DNA of 64,000 nt from Achromobacter sp. Bel (GCF_012928505.1 NZ_JABBJN010000021.1:36155-100154), one strand, 5' to 3'. Counted from the first letter of the stretch, positions 26,407-35,605 are shown. The notes: generated from the sequence alone by a model not told the origin. Program-made: numbers and translations.

Positions 26407-26712
26407 ATGCTAGAGAAGACGATCAACGGATTTTCGGTGGTTGCGTACGCAACGCAACCCGAGGGCCGCATCCCCCCGCGTGCGTTCCTGGAAACGCGGC
26501 GTCTTGTGCCCAAGGCCAAGCCTGCAGATGCCGAGGCCGAAGCGGCCGAGTCGGCGCAACCGGAAGCGGACAAGCCCGAAGGCCAGCCCTTCGAAATCTT
26601 CGTCAGCCGGCGGTTTCGCAGCACGATCGAAGCCATGTCGGCGGCGCGCAACGCGTTGGATCGCGTGAAAAACGTGGATGAGGACGGTGTGCCGGACCCC
26701 CTGCCGGAGTAG
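26407..26712 (+). CDS. Hypothetical protein with acidic central linker
   Basis: The 101-residue soluble protein has a folded N-terminus (MLEKTINGFSVVAYATQPEG), an Ala/Glu-rich middle (about 40-62) and a conserved-looking tail (FEIFVSRRFRSTIEAMSAARNALDRV). The frame is clean and codon use matches neighbours. The family is not recognised. No clear ribosome binding site is visible. Confidence 0.55.
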   Translation: MLEKTINGFSVVAYATQPEGRIPPRAFLETRRLVPKAKPADAEAEAAESAQPEADKPEGQPFEIFVSRRFRSTIEAMSAARNALDRVKNVDEDGVPDPLPE

Positions 26713-26867
26713 CGCGCGAGGGCGGGCGAGGCGGGGCCGGCAACGTTGATTGCCGGCGTCGGACCCATATTGTTATCCCGACTTTGTATTTGTCGAACCC
26801 CTGACAGCAGGCTGATGATGCCGCATGGCAATCATCGCCATTCACAGTCTGCTCAAAAGGAAGGTTG

Positions 26868-27899
26868 ATGAATACGAACGTCCATTGCCCCGCGCTTACC
26901 GCGCGGGGAGTTTCACGCCGCGCCCTGTTGCGCGCGGCGAGCGTCGCGGGATTGGCCGCGCCGCTGGGCATGCTGGGTTCCCGCGTGCTGGCGGCCGATT
27001 CGGCGCCGCGAACGTTCAAGATTGCATGGAGCCAGACCGCCGTCTGCCAGTCGCCCGTGTCTGTCGCGCTTGAGCGCGGCTTCTTCGAAAAGTACGGGTT
27101 GAAGGTCGAACGCATCAATTTCAGCGGATCGACCGATCAGTTGCTGGAAGCGATCGCCACCGGGCATGCCGACGGCGGCATCGGCATGGCGCTGAGGTGG
27201 CTCAAGCCGCTGGAGCAGGGCTTTGACGTGAAGCTGGCAGTGGGCACGCACGGCGGCTGCATGCGCTTGCTGACCGCGGAAGACTCGCCTATCAAAAGCG
27301 TGAACGACTTGAAGGGCCGCCGCGTGGCCGTATCGGATCAGGCCAGCCCCGTGAAGAATTTCTTTGCGATCCGCGTGGCCCAACTGGGCATCGACCCCGA
27401 GTCCGTGGACTGGCGTCAGTATCCACAGGATCTGTTCGGCGAGGTGCTGAGAAAAGGCGAGGTGGATGCCATCGCCGGCGACGATCCGCTGATCTATACG
27501 CTGCGCGAAGACAACAAGCTACGCGAGATTGCGACCAACATTGAAGGCGACTACGAGAACCGAACCTGCTGCGTGCTGGGCCTGCGCGGCGACCTGGTGC
27601 GCAAGGATCCCGAGGCGGCCGCGGCCATCTCGCGCGCGGTGATCGACGCGCAACGCTGGACCGCGTCCAACCCTGACGAGACGGCGCGCATTTTCGCGCC
27701 CTATGTGCCGGGCAAGGTACCGGCCGATCGCGTGGCTGCAATCTTGCGCAGCCATAGCCACGGGCACGCCTCCACGGGGGCCGCGTTGCGCGAGGAGATC
27801 GTGGGCTACGCCAAGGACTTGAAGACCATCAAGGTACTGAGCGCGAATCTGGATATCAACAAATACGCGCAAGTGGTGGTGCCCAATGTCCTCGGCTGA
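26868..27899 (+). CDS. NMT1/SsuA-like ABC transporter substrate-binding protein with conserved cysteines
   Basis: The 343-residue receptor carries a Tat-like signal (SRRALLRAASVAG at about 16-28, cleavage near LAA-D). The nitrate/sulfonate/taurine-type fold follows (FFEKYGLKVERINFSGSTDQLLEAIATGHADGGIG). Cysteines at 60, 131 (THGGC) and 234-235 (RTCC) are unusual for SsuA/TauA and might bind a metal or form disulfides (inference). ATG 26868 has AGGA six bases upstream. The stop overlaps the permease start by 14 bases. Confidence 0.85.
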   Translation: MNTNVHCPALTARGVSRRALLRAASVAGLAAPLGMLGSRVLAADSAPRTFKIAWSQTAVCQSPVSVALERGFFEKYGLKVERINFSGSTDQLLEAIATGHADGGIGMALRWLKPLEQGFDVKLAVGTHGGCMRLLTAEDSPIKSVNDLKGRRVAVSDQASPVKNFFAIRVAQLGIDPESVDWRQYPQDLFGEVLRKGEVDAIAGDDPLIYTLREDNKLREIATNIEGDYENRTCCVLGLRGDLVRKDPEAAAAISRAVIDAQRWTASNPDETARIFAPYVPGKVPADRVAAILRSHSHGHASTGAALREEIVGYAKDLKTIKVLSANLDINKYAQVVVPNVLG

Positions 27900-28899
27900 C
27901 GCATTGCCGGCCCGCGCGGGGGGCGCGGCGCTGGCGCCGGGCTGGCGCTTGTGGAAGACGGGCGTGGCCGCCGCCGCCGTATGGGCAGGCGTGGGCGGCG
28001 TGACGCTGGGCTGGCCGAACGTGGAAGTGGGCTTTTCGTCTTGGGGCTACACGCAAGAGTTCGGCGTGGCGACCTTGGCGCTGGCGGCGCTGCTTCTGCT
28101 GGTGGCGGTGTCGGGCGCAGAGCAGGCGCGGCCGGTGCGCGCCCTGCGTCGCGCCGGGCCATGGCTGCTGGCGCTGGCGCTTGCGGTGGGTGTGTGGGAA
28201 ATCGCGACGGCGAAACTGGCGCTGCTGCCCAGCCCGTTCTTTGCCCCGCCGCAGTCGCTGATCGAGGTCTACGTCACCGACTACAAGCGCTTGGGCGACA
28301 GCCTGGTGAATTCGCTGTGGCTGCTGGCCAACGGTTTCCTGCTGGGGGCGGCCGCGGGCTTTCTGACGGGCGTGGCGATCGGTTGGTCGCGGGGACTGGG
28401 CTACTGGGTGCATCCGGTGCTGCGCTTTCTGGGGCCGGTGCCGTCCACCGCCTTGCTGCCAATGGCGTTCTTCTTCTTTCCCTCCAGTTGGTCGGCGGCG
28501 GTGTTCCTGATCGCACTGGCGACGTGGTTTCCGGTCACGGTGCTGACCTGGTCCGGCGTGGCGGGCGTGAACCGCGCCTACTACGACGTGGCGCGCACGA
28601 TGGGCGCCAACGAATGGTTCCTGGTGTTGCGCGTGGCGATTCCGGCCGCGTTGCCGCAGGTCTTCGTGGGCCTGTTCATGGGGCTGGGCGCGTCGTTCTC
28701 GGTGCTGGTGGCCGCGGAAATGATGGGCGTGAAGTCCGGGCTGGGCTGGTACTTGTCGTGGGCGCAGGGCTGGGCGTCGTACGCCAATATGTATGGCGCG
28801 CTGTTCGTCATGGCGCTGGTGTTCTCGGGGCTGATCACCTTGTTGTTCCTGGGGCGGGACCGCCTCCTGGCTTGGCAGAAAGGAGTGGTGAAATGGTAG
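27886..28899 (+). CDS. ABC transporter permease (SsuC/TauC type)
   Basis: The 337-residue inner-membrane permease has a typical BPD_transp_1 core from about residue 130. It includes the EAA-like loop RTMGANEWFLVLRVAIPAALPQVFVGL and helices such as SFSVLVAAEMMG. An extra N-terminal hydrophobic segment pair (about 22-100) precedes the normal SsuC start. It overlaps both neighbours in the operon. The substrate is unknown. Confidence 0.88.
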   Translation: MSSADALPARAGGAALAPGWRLWKTGVAAAAVWAGVGGVTLGWPNVEVGFSSWGYTQEFGVATLALAALLLLVAVSGAEQARPVRALRRAGPWLLALALAVGVWEIATAKLALLPSPFFAPPQSLIEVYVTDYKRLGDSLVNSLWLLANGFLLGAAAGFLTGVAIGWSRGLGYWVHPVLRFLGPVPSTALLPMAFFFFPSSWSAAVFLIALATWFPVTVLTWSGVAGVNRAYYDVARTMGANEWFLVLRVAIPAALPQVFVGLFMGLGASFSVLVAAEMMGVKSGLGWYLSWAQGWASYANMYGALFVMALVFSGLITLLFLGRDRLLAWQKGVVKW

Positions 28900-29684
28900 C
28901 GGCAGCCGTGGCGCAAGCGCCCATCCCGCGCGGCGCGGCGCTGGCCGTGCAAGGCGTGAATCATCATTTCGACCTGGACGGCACCGCTTTGCCGGTGCTG
29001 GACAGCATCGACCTGGAGGTCAAGCCCGGCGAGTTCGTGGCGCTGCTGGGCCCCAGCGGTTGCGGCAAATCGACGCTGTTGCGGCTGGTGGCGGGTTTGG
29101 AGCCGCCGGCGCAAGGGGGCTTGCTGGCGGATGGCGAGCCGATCGACGGACCGTCGCCGTCGCGCATCGTCGTGTTCCAGGATCCCACCCTGTACCCCTG
29201 GCGCACCGTCTGGAACAACGTGGCGTTGGGACTGCAGGCGCGTGGCCTGTTGAAGACCGAGCGCCATCGCGTCGATGACGCCTTGCAGCGCGTGGGCCTG
29301 GCTTCCTTCAGCAAGGCGTATCCGCATCAGTTGTCGGGAGGCATGGCCCAGCGTGCAGCATTGGCCCGCGCGCTGGTCAACGACCCGCGCATCCTGATCC
29401 TGGATGAGCCCTTGGGCAAGCTGGATTCGCTGACGCGCATCGCCATGCAATCCGAACTGGTCGAATTGTGGCAACGCGCGGGGTTCACGGCCCTGCTGGT
29501 GACGCACGATGTGGAAGAGGCCCTGTTCATGGCGTCGCGCATCGTGGTGTTGAGCGAGCGGCCCGCGCGGATCAAGGACGAGATCATCAACGATCTGCCC
29601 TATCCGCGGCATCGGGGCGACCCGAGGCTGGCGGCATTGCGCCATCGCGCACTGTCCTTGCTGGGGCTGGATGCGACGTGGTGA
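28893..29684 (+). CDS. ABC transporter ATP-binding protein (SsuB/TauB type)
   Basis: The 263-residue ATPase has Walker A GPSGCGKST, Q-loop VFQDPTLYPWRTV, signature LSGGMAQRAALARAL, Walker B RILILDEPLGKLD and switch His in LLVTHDVEEA. This is the pattern of nitrate/sulfonate/taurine importers. The ATG lies inside the end of the permease gene. It is followed by the cytochrome gene with a GTGA overlap. Confidence 0.93.
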   Translation: MVAAAVAQAPIPRGAALAVQGVNHHFDLDGTALPVLDSIDLEVKPGEFVALLGPSGCGKSTLLRLVAGLEPPAQGGLLADGEPIDGPSPSRIVVFQDPTLYPWRTVWNNVALGLQARGLLKTERHRVDDALQRVGLASFSKAYPHQLSGGMAQRAALARALVNDPRILILDEPLGKLDSLTRIAMQSELVELWQRAGFTALLVTHDVEEALFMASRIVVLSERPARIKDEIINDLPYPRHRGDPRLAALRHRALSLLGLDATW

Positions 29685-30790
29685 GGATATTGGGGCTGGC
29701 GCTGGCTGTGCTGGGCGTGCTGGGGGTTGCGGTCGCCGTGGCGGTCTGGCGGCAACCGCAAGCGGCGCTGGCGATTTCCCACTGGCCTTTCGCCTGGCGC
29801 TATGACCCGGACCTGCCCGTCAGCCCGCACACCTGGCGGCAGCTATGGCTGGCATTGGCGCAAAGCGGCGTCGCGCTGGTGATGCTGGTGTGCGCGTTGT
29901 TCTCCAGACGCTGGCGATACGGTCTGCTGGCCGTGGCCGTCGTGCTCGCCTTCAGCACGCAGTGGCCGCGTCCGCAGATGCTGTTGACCGAGGCGCACAG
30001 CACGTCGTATCAGCGTTCGCCGTTGGTCTTTTCGGACGCCAACGTGCTGCGGGGCGGGCGGCTGTATCAGGCGCAGTGCGCAAGCTGCCATGGCGCGGCG
30101 GCCGACGGCCGCGGGCCGCGGGCGGCTAGCTTGCCCACTTGGCCCAGCGTGTTGGGCGCGCCGCTTTTCGACAACCGCCTGGAAGGCGAATTGCATTGGC
30201 ACGTGGGCCAAGGCGGCAAGAGGCCGTCCGCGTCCGCCATGCATGGCTTTCAAGCGGTGTTGAGCGCGGACGACATTTGGCGCGTGCTGGACTACTTACG
30301 ACTGCGCGCCTATGGCACAAGCGGCGGCGCAGGCATGCCGGCCGTCCCGGCGCCAGTTGTGCATCTGGTCTGCCGCGATGGGCGCGCGGATAGCCTGAGC
30401 GGATTGCGCGGCCTGCCGTTGCGTGTGGTGGCACACGCGCTGGAGGCTCCGGACCAACCGCAGGACCCGCGCATATTGACGATTGCCCTGACGCGCGGCG
30501 CGCCAGGCAAGGCCAATGCCGACTGCGTGGCGGCGGATCGCGGCGCGTGGGATGCCTATGCCCTGGCGGCGGGTGTGCCGCCCGAGGCGCTGGCGGGCGC
30601 GCAATTCATGGTGGATCGGCGCGGTTGGTTACGCGCGCGGCGTCTGCCTGGCGCCGCGCCCGCCTGGACCAGCGCGGACAACGTCTGCGGGCCGGGGGGG
30701 CGGATGGAGGGCGGGGCCGCGGGCGGGCTGGGCGAACTGCTGCTGGCGATGGATCGCACACCCATTGCCTTGCCACAGAGATCCCCTTGA
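29681..30790 (+). CDS. Membrane-anchored c-type cytochrome encoded with the ABC importer
   Basis: The 369-residue protein starts at a GTG overlapping the ATPase stop (GTGA). Three hydrophobic segments lie at about 3-23, 55-74 and 80-92. One heme c site CASCH (Cys133, Cys136, His137) follows in a cytochrome-c domain with RGGRLYQAQCASCHGAAADG; a Met in the SAMHGFQ segment could be the sixth ligand. The last 130 residues, Cys-containing, are not recognised. A cytochrome in a nitrate/sulfonate-type ABC operon is unusual. Confidence 0.85.
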   Translation: MRILGLALAVLGVLGVAVAVAVWRQPQAALAISHWPFAWRYDPDLPVSPHTWRQLWLALAQSGVALVMLVCALFSRRWRYGLLAVAVVLAFSTQWPRPQMLLTEAHSTSYQRSPLVFSDANVLRGGRLYQAQCASCHGAAADGRGPRAASLPTWPSVLGAPLFDNRLEGELHWHVGQGGKRPSASAMHGFQAVLSADDIWRVLDYLRLRAYGTSGGAGMPAVPAPVVHLVCRDGRADSLSGLRGLPLRVVAHALEAPDQPQDPRILTIALTRGAPGKANADCVAADRGAWDAYALAAGVPPEALAGAQFMVDRRGWLRARRLPGAAPAWTSADNVCGPGGRMEGGAAGGLGELLLAMDRTPIALPQRSP

Positions 30791-30791
30791 A

Positions 30792-30834
30792 TCCCGCAAG
30801 ACCGGGTGCCACGTTGGGAGCGCTTCTTGCGGGA
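30792..30834 (+). terminator. Inverted repeat after the ABC/cytochrome operon
   Basis: TCCCGCAAGA (30792-30801) and TCTTGCGGGA (30825-30834) are exact complements around a 23-base loop. There is no T run. It may stabilise the mRNA end rather than terminate. Confidence 0.35.
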
Positions 30835-30872
30835 GAAGGGGGCGGCCATTCGGCCGATCAAGGTGAAGCGAC

Positions 30873-31061
30873 ATGAACACACCCCTACCCAACCCGCCCA
30901 TTGAACCCGAGCATTCCGATTCACAGGAAAAACTGGATCTTCCAGACGATGCGGACGACGGGTCCGACCTTCCCGAAGTCGAAGCCCAGCCGGAAGAACT
31001 GGCCGAACTGGAACCCGAAGAGCCGGTAGGCACGCCGGCATCCAATCAGCAGGAGTCATGA
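30873..31061 (+). CDS. Small highly acidic protein
   Basis: The 62-residue product is Glu/Asp/Pro-rich, begins MNTPLPNPPIEPEHSD, and is probably disordered. There are no hydrophobic segments. AAGGTGAAG precedes the ATG. It lies downstream of the cytochrome gene on the same strand. Function unknown; modest confidence that it is translated. Confidence 0.45.
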   Translation: MNTPLPNPPIEPEHSDSQEKLDLPDDADDGSDLPEVEAQPEELAELEPEEPVGTPASNQQES

Positions 31062-31125
31062 GTGCCCCTTGCCTGCGTGGCCGGGATAGCGCATCCGGCC
31101 AGCTGGGAAAAGGCAGCGCGGCGGC

Positions 31126-31968
31126 TCAGGTCAGCGTGCTGCGCATCAGGATCTCGGTGAGCGCGCGGGTGGGCTTGTTGGGCGCGGGCGCCGAGATGAC
31201 GATGAATTCCACCTGCGGCAAGGCGGGCAACTGGCTCGCGCCTGCGGGGGCGGCCAGGCCCGCCGTGGACAGATGGGAGGGTTGCACCGTGATGCCCAGC
31301 CCGGCGCGGGCGGCGGCCTGGCAGCCGGCGTAGCTGGTGCTGGTGCAGACGATCTGCCAACTGCGGCCGGCGCGCGCCAGCGCGTCCAGCGTCAGCGTGC
31401 GGGTCACGCTGGGCTCGCGCAGCAAGATCAGCGGCAGCGGTTCGTCGGGGGCGATGCGCAAGCCCTCCTTGGCCCGCCACAGCAGGGCTTCCTTGTGCAA
31501 GGTCTGTCCCCGGCGGTCGCCGCGGCGGCGTTTGCCGATCATCACATCCAGCCCGTTGTCGTCCAGCAGCTTGTAGAGCTCGCTGGTGACGCCGATGGTC
31601 AGGTCCAGCTCCACTTCGGGGTGGGCCAGGCGGAAGGCGGCCAGTACGTCGGGCAGCGGTCCCATCGCCAGGTCGTCCGAGGTGCCCAGGCGCACGCGGC
31701 CGCGCAGGCGGGGCGCGTCGAACAGCCTTTCGGCCCGCTCATGGGCGTCCAGGATGATTGCCGCGTGCACCAGCAAGCTGCGGCCGTCGCTGGTCAACGT
31801 CAGCGAATGCGTGTCGCGCAGGAACAGCCGGCGGTTGACGGCCTGCTCCAGTTGCCGGACGTGTTCGCTAACCGTGGGCTGGGTCAGGCCCAGCCGCCGC
31901 GCGGCTTCGGTGAAGCTGGGCGCGGCGGCGGCGGCAGCAAAGGTCTTGAGCCACAAGGGATTGAGCAT
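31126..31968 (-). CDS. LysR-family transcriptional regulator
   Basis: The 280-residue protein has the LysR HTH at about 1-60 (PSFTEAARRLGLTQPTVSEHVRQLEQAVNRRLFLR) and an effector domain. It is slightly short for the family, with a C-terminus ending LTEILMRSTLT. It is divergent from an SBF-type transporter gene 113 bases away, which it probably controls. Confidence 0.9.
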   Translation of the reverse strand: MLNPLWLKTFAAAAAAPSFTEAARRLGLTQPTVSEHVRQLEQAVNRRLFLRDTHSLTLTSDGRSLLVHAAIILDAHERAERLFDAPRLRGRVRLGTSDDLAMGPLPDVLAAFRLAHPEVELDLTIGVTSELYKLLDDNGLDVMIGKRRRGDRRGQTLHKEALLWRAKEGLRIAPDEPLPLILLREPSVTRTLTLDALARAGRSWQIVCTSTSYAGCQAAARAGLGITVQPSHLSTAGLAAPAGASQLPALPQVEFIVISAPAPNKPTRALTEILMRSTLT

Positions 31969-32080
31969 GGCGCAGTTGGGTCATAGGAATTACCGATGAC
32001 AGTTAAAGTAATCAGTGGGCTTCACGATGGCAAGGGGCGCGCCTATAGTTTTCCGTAACTTCTTGGAAAACCCTTTCGCC

Positions 32081-33064
32081 ATGCGCCGCTTCCTACCTGA
32101 CCAATTCACGCTCATCCTGATCGCTACGGTGGTGTTCGCCAGTTTCTTCCCCGCGGTGGGCAAGGGCGCATCCTTCATGATGGTGGCCAGCAACGTGGCC
32201 ATTTCGCTGCTGTTTTTCCTGCACGGCGCGCGCCTGTCCACCGACGCCATCGTGGCGGGGGTGAAGGACGTGCGCCTGCATGCGCTGATCCTTGCGTGCA
32301 CCTTCATCCTGTTTCCGGCGTTGGGGTTGGGGCTGCGGGCGCTGTTCCCCGGTTTGCTGACGCCGTCGTTGTGGCTGGGCGTGCTGTTCGTCTGCACCTT
32401 GTCGTCGACGGTGCAATCGTCCATCGCGTTCACTTCGATGGCGCGCGGCAACGTACCTGGCGCCATTTGCGCAGCGACGGCATCCAATCTGCTGGGCACG
32501 GTGTTGACGCCGCTGCTGGTGGCCGTGCTGCTGCATCGCCAGGGCGGCGGGCACGGGCTGGCCGACGCCGGCCGCATCCTGCTGCAGCTGTTGCTGCCGT
32601 TCGCGGTGGGCAGCCTGCTGCGGCCGTGGATCGGGGCCTGGGCTCAGCGCAACAACCGTGCCTTGTCCAAGGTGGATCGCAGTTCGATCCTGCTGGCCGT
32701 CTACACCGCGTTCAGCGAAGCCGTTGCCCAGGGTATCTGGCATGCGTTTCCGGCCATCGATCTGGCCACGATGGTGCTGGTCAACGCCTTGTTGCTGGGG
32801 TCGGTGCTGCTGATCACGACATGGGGCAGCCGCAAGCTGGGCTTATCCAAGGAAAACGAGATCACGCTGGTCTTCTGCGGCTCGAAGAAGTCGCTGGCCT
32901 CGGGCATTCCGCTGGCGACCGTGCTGTTCGGCACCTCGCAGATGGGCGTGGTGGTGCTGCCGCTGATGATCTTCCACCAGATGCAGTTGATGGTGTGCGC
33001 GGTGCTGGCGCGCCGGTATGCGGAGCGACAGGAGCCGGTCCGGGTGGCGGTGGCCGGCGCCTAG
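32081..33064 (+). CDS. Bile acid:sodium symporter-like (SBF/CPA superfamily) transporter
   Basis: The 327-residue inner-membrane protein has about ten helices. SBF-like signatures include SLLFFLHGARLSTDAIVAGVKD, LSSTVQSSIAFTSMARGNVPGAICAATASNLLG and FCGSKKSLASGIPLATVLF. The family moves organic anions with sodium, or takes part in resistance (YfeH type). ATG 32081 (MRRFLPDQFTLI) is preferred over an upstream start at 32015. Confidence 0.87.
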   Translation: MRRFLPDQFTLILIATVVFASFFPAVGKGASFMMVASNVAISLLFFLHGARLSTDAIVAGVKDVRLHALILACTFILFPALGLGLRALFPGLLTPSLWLGVLFVCTLSSTVQSSIAFTSMARGNVPGAICAATASNLLGTVLTPLLVAVLLHRQGGGHGLADAGRILLQLLLPFAVGSLLRPWIGAWAQRNNRALSKVDRSSILLAVYTAFSEAVAQGIWHAFPAIDLATMVLVNALLLGSVLLITTWGSRKLGLSKENEITLVFCGSKKSLASGIPLATVLFGTSQMGVVVLPLMIFHQMQLMVCAVLARRYAERQEPVRVAVAGA

Positions 33065-33089
33065 GGACGGCCGCCGCTGACAGGCCCCG

Positions 33090-33476
33090 TCAGGCGGCCT
33101 GGTCCCGCGGCTGGATCTTGCCGCTGGGTTGCCAGAAGACGTCGCCGTCGCGCTCATTGACGGTCAAAACGGCCAGGCGGCCGTTCTTGCAGGGGCCGCC
33201 CACGCACAGGCCCGTGTCGGGTTGGTAGGTGGCGCCGTGGCGCGCGCACATGAGCAGGTCGCCGGCGCGCGTGAAAAAGCTGCCTTCCCAGTCGAGTTCG
33301 ACGCCCACGTGGGCGCAACGGTTCAGGTAGCCATGCACGCGGTCCTGGTAGCGCACGAAGAACGCGGTGGTCTGGCCCGCGCTATCGGTCACCGGCACTT
33401 TTACGCCCAGCCCGCCGTTGACGAGCTCGGAGGCGGCACAGACGCGGACTTCGGGGGCGGCGGGGGAATCCTGCAT
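33090..33476 (-). CDS. Rieske [2Fe-2S] ferredoxin-like protein
   Basis: The 128-residue protein has both Rieske cluster motifs: CAHVGVELD (Cys-x-His) and CARHGATY (Cys-x-x-His). Its size suits a free-standing Rieske ferredoxin that passes electrons to an oxygenase or reductase. No partner oxygenase is adjacent. It lies 51 bases downstream of the Atm1-type exporter gene on the same strand. Confidence 0.9.
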   Translation of the reverse strand: MQDSPAAPEVRVCAASELVNGGLGVKVPVTDSAGQTTAFFVRYQDRVHGYLNRCAHVGVELDWEGSFFTRAGDLLMCARHGATYQPDTGLCVGGPCKNGRLAVLTVNERDGDVFWQPSGKIQPRDQAA

Positions 33477-33527
33477 AGTGGGCCTTCTAGGAAAAGGGTG
33501 CGATATTCGGACAGGGGGCAGGGCTTG

Positions 33528-35342
33528 TCAATCGGCGGGCGCGGCGGGGATGGCGGGGGCGCTGTCCTGCTGGCGGGCCCACATGCTGGCGTAGACGCCG
33601 CCCTGGGCCAGCAACTGGGGATGGCGCCCGCGTTCGATGACGCGTCCGTCGGACAGCACGATGATCTCGTCCGCATCCGCCACGGTGGACAGGCGATGGG
33701 CGATGATCAGCGTGCTGCGGCCCTGGCTGACTTCGCGCAGGTTCGCCTGGATTTCGCGTTCTGTATGGGTGTCCAGCGCGCTGGTGGCCTCGTCGAACAG
33801 GAAAATGGCGGGGTTTTTCAGGATGGTGCGGGCAATCGCCACGCGCTGCTTTTCCCCGCCCGACAGTTTCAGGCCGCGCTCGCCCACCATGGTCTGGTAG
33901 CCGTCGGGCATGGTCATGATCAGGTCATGGATGTGCGCCAGCCGCGCGGCGGCCTGGATCTCGGCGTCGGTGGCGCCGGGCCGGCCGTAGCCGATGTTGT
34001 AGTGGATGGTGTCGTTGAACAACACCGTGTCTTGCGGCACCACGCCGATCGCCGCCCGCAGGCTGGCCTGGGTGACGTCGCGCACGTCCTGGCCGTCGAC
34101 GACGATGGCGCCGCTATCGGCGTCGTAGAAGCGGAAGAGCAGCCGGCCGATCGTGGATTTGCCGGCGCCCGATGTGCCCACGACCGCTACGGTCTTGCCG
34201 GCGGGGATGGTAAAGCTGACGCCTTTCAGGATGGGGCGGCGCGCGTCATAGCCGAAATGCACGTCGCGGAATTCGACCTGGCCGCCTGCGATCTGCAGGG
34301 GGTGGGCATCGGGGCGGTCAGCGACTTCGCGGTCCTGGCCCAGCAGTTCGAACATGCGCTCCATGTCGATGATCGCCTGCTTGATCTCGCGGTAGATGAA
34401 GCCGAAAAAGCTGAGCGGCTGGTACAGCTGCAGCAGGTAGGTGTTGACCAGCACGAAGTCGCCCAGGGTGTAGCGGCCTTCGGCGATGCCGGTGGCGGCC
34501 ATCCACATGACCAGCGTCAGGCCGACCGAGATGATGGCGGCCTGGCCCACGTTCAGGATAGACAGGCTGACCTGGCTGCGCACGGCGGCACGTTCATAGC
34601 GGGTCAGTGAGGCGTCATAACGGCGCGCTTCGTGCTCTTCGTTGCCAAAGTACTTGACGGTTTCGTAGTTCAGCAGGCTTTCGATGGCTTTGGTGTTGGC
34701 CTCGGAGTCGGTCTCGTTCATCTGGCGCCGGAACTTGGCGCGCCACTCGGTGACGGCAAGCGTGTAGGCCATGTACAGGATCACGGTCGCACCGGTGGCC
34801 AGCGCCAGCCACACGTCGAACATCTTCCAGAGCACGATGCAGACCAGGCCGATTTCAAAGAACGTCGGCAGGATGTTGAACAGCAGGAACGACAGCAGCG
34901 TCTGGATGCCTTTGGTACCGCGTTCGATGGCCCGGGTCAGCCCGCCGGTCTGGCGCGACAGGTGAAAGCGCAGTGCCAGGGCGTGCAGGTGCCGGAAGAT
35001 CTGCAGGCCGACGGCGCGGATGGCGTGCTGGCCGACCCGCGCGAAGATGGCGTCGCGCAGTTCGGAGAACAGCAGCGACAGTACCCGGGCCGTGCCATAG
35101 GCCAGGATCAGGCCCAGCGGGACCGTGACGGCACCGGGGGCGCCTTTGCCCAGTTCGTCGATGGCGTGCTTGTAGATCAGCGGCACGTAGACGGTGGCCG
35201 CCTTGGCGGCGAACAGACAGAGCAGCGCGGCGACGACGCGCACCTTCAACCCTGTCTTGCCGGGTGGCCAAAGATAGGGGAAAAGCGTACGCAGGGTGGA
35301 AAAACCGCCGCGGTTGCTGGGCGGCGCGTCAGGGGGATTCAT
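33528..35342 (-). CDS. Atm1/HMT-type ABC exporter (fused permease and ATPase)
   Basis: The 604-residue half transporter has a six-helix membrane domain (about 40-330) and an ATPase domain. The latter shows Walker A GTSGAGKST, signature LSGGEKQRVAIARTIL, Walker B IFLFDEATSALD and H-loop IIAHRLSTV. The conserved segment NETDSEANTKAIESLLNYETVKYFGNE marks Atm1-like exporters of glutathione conjugates or Fe-S precursors and heavy metals. It is divergent from an aldo/keto reductase. Confidence 0.92.
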   Translation of the reverse strand: MNPPDAPPSNRGGFSTLRTLFPYLWPPGKTGLKVRVVAALLCLFAAKAATVYVPLIYKHAIDELGKGAPGAVTVPLGLILAYGTARVLSLLFSELRDAIFARVGQHAIRAVGLQIFRHLHALALRFHLSRQTGGLTRAIERGTKGIQTLLSFLLFNILPTFFEIGLVCIVLWKMFDVWLALATGATVILYMAYTLAVTEWRAKFRRQMNETDSEANTKAIESLLNYETVKYFGNEEHEARRYDASLTRYERAAVRSQVSLSILNVGQAAIISVGLTLVMWMAATGIAEGRYTLGDFVLVNTYLLQLYQPLSFFGFIYREIKQAIIDMERMFELLGQDREVADRPDAHPLQIAGGQVEFRDVHFGYDARRPILKGVSFTIPAGKTVAVVGTSGAGKSTIGRLLFRFYDADSGAIVVDGQDVRDVTQASLRAAIGVVPQDTVLFNDTIHYNIGYGRPGATDAEIQAAARLAHIHDLIMTMPDGYQTMVGERGLKLSGGEKQRVAIARTILKNPAIFLFDEATSALDTHTEREIQANLREVSQGRSTLIIAHRLSTVADADEIIVLSDGRVIERGRHPQLLAQGGVYASMWARQQDSAPAIPAAPAD

Positions 35343-35474
35343 GGCTGGCTGGGGACCGGATGCGGGGGGCGGGAGGGCGTTTGACGGCCATTATCGGGCA
35401 CCGGCGCTATTATTTGGCTGATAACCCCTGGTGCATACGGACCATTGCTGGGGGAGGTTCATCCGGTATTGCGA

Positions 35475-35508
35475 GGCGGGCGCAGCTCGGCAAGCCCGCT
35501 CCTTTTTT
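35475..35508 (+). terminator. Isolated terminator-like hairpin upstream of the aldo/keto reductase
   Basis: GGCGGGC (35475-35481) pairs with GCCCGCT (35494-35500), and six T follow at 35503-35508. No plus-strand gene lies upstream, so it may end a short RNA or act as a leader attenuator. Confidence 0.4.
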
Positions 35509-35605
35509 CTCTTCAATCCTGGGATAGGCCGGGCTGTGCCCAGGGTTGCGCGACGTGGCGCATATTCGCCGCGCCGATGTCGCGGTGCAAGCAACGGAGG
35601 GTCTT

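Noticed and set aside
27951..28892. Plus-strand frame that would extend the ATPase by over 300 residues
   Set aside because: It overlaps the whole permease gene in another frame; the ATPase starts at 28893.
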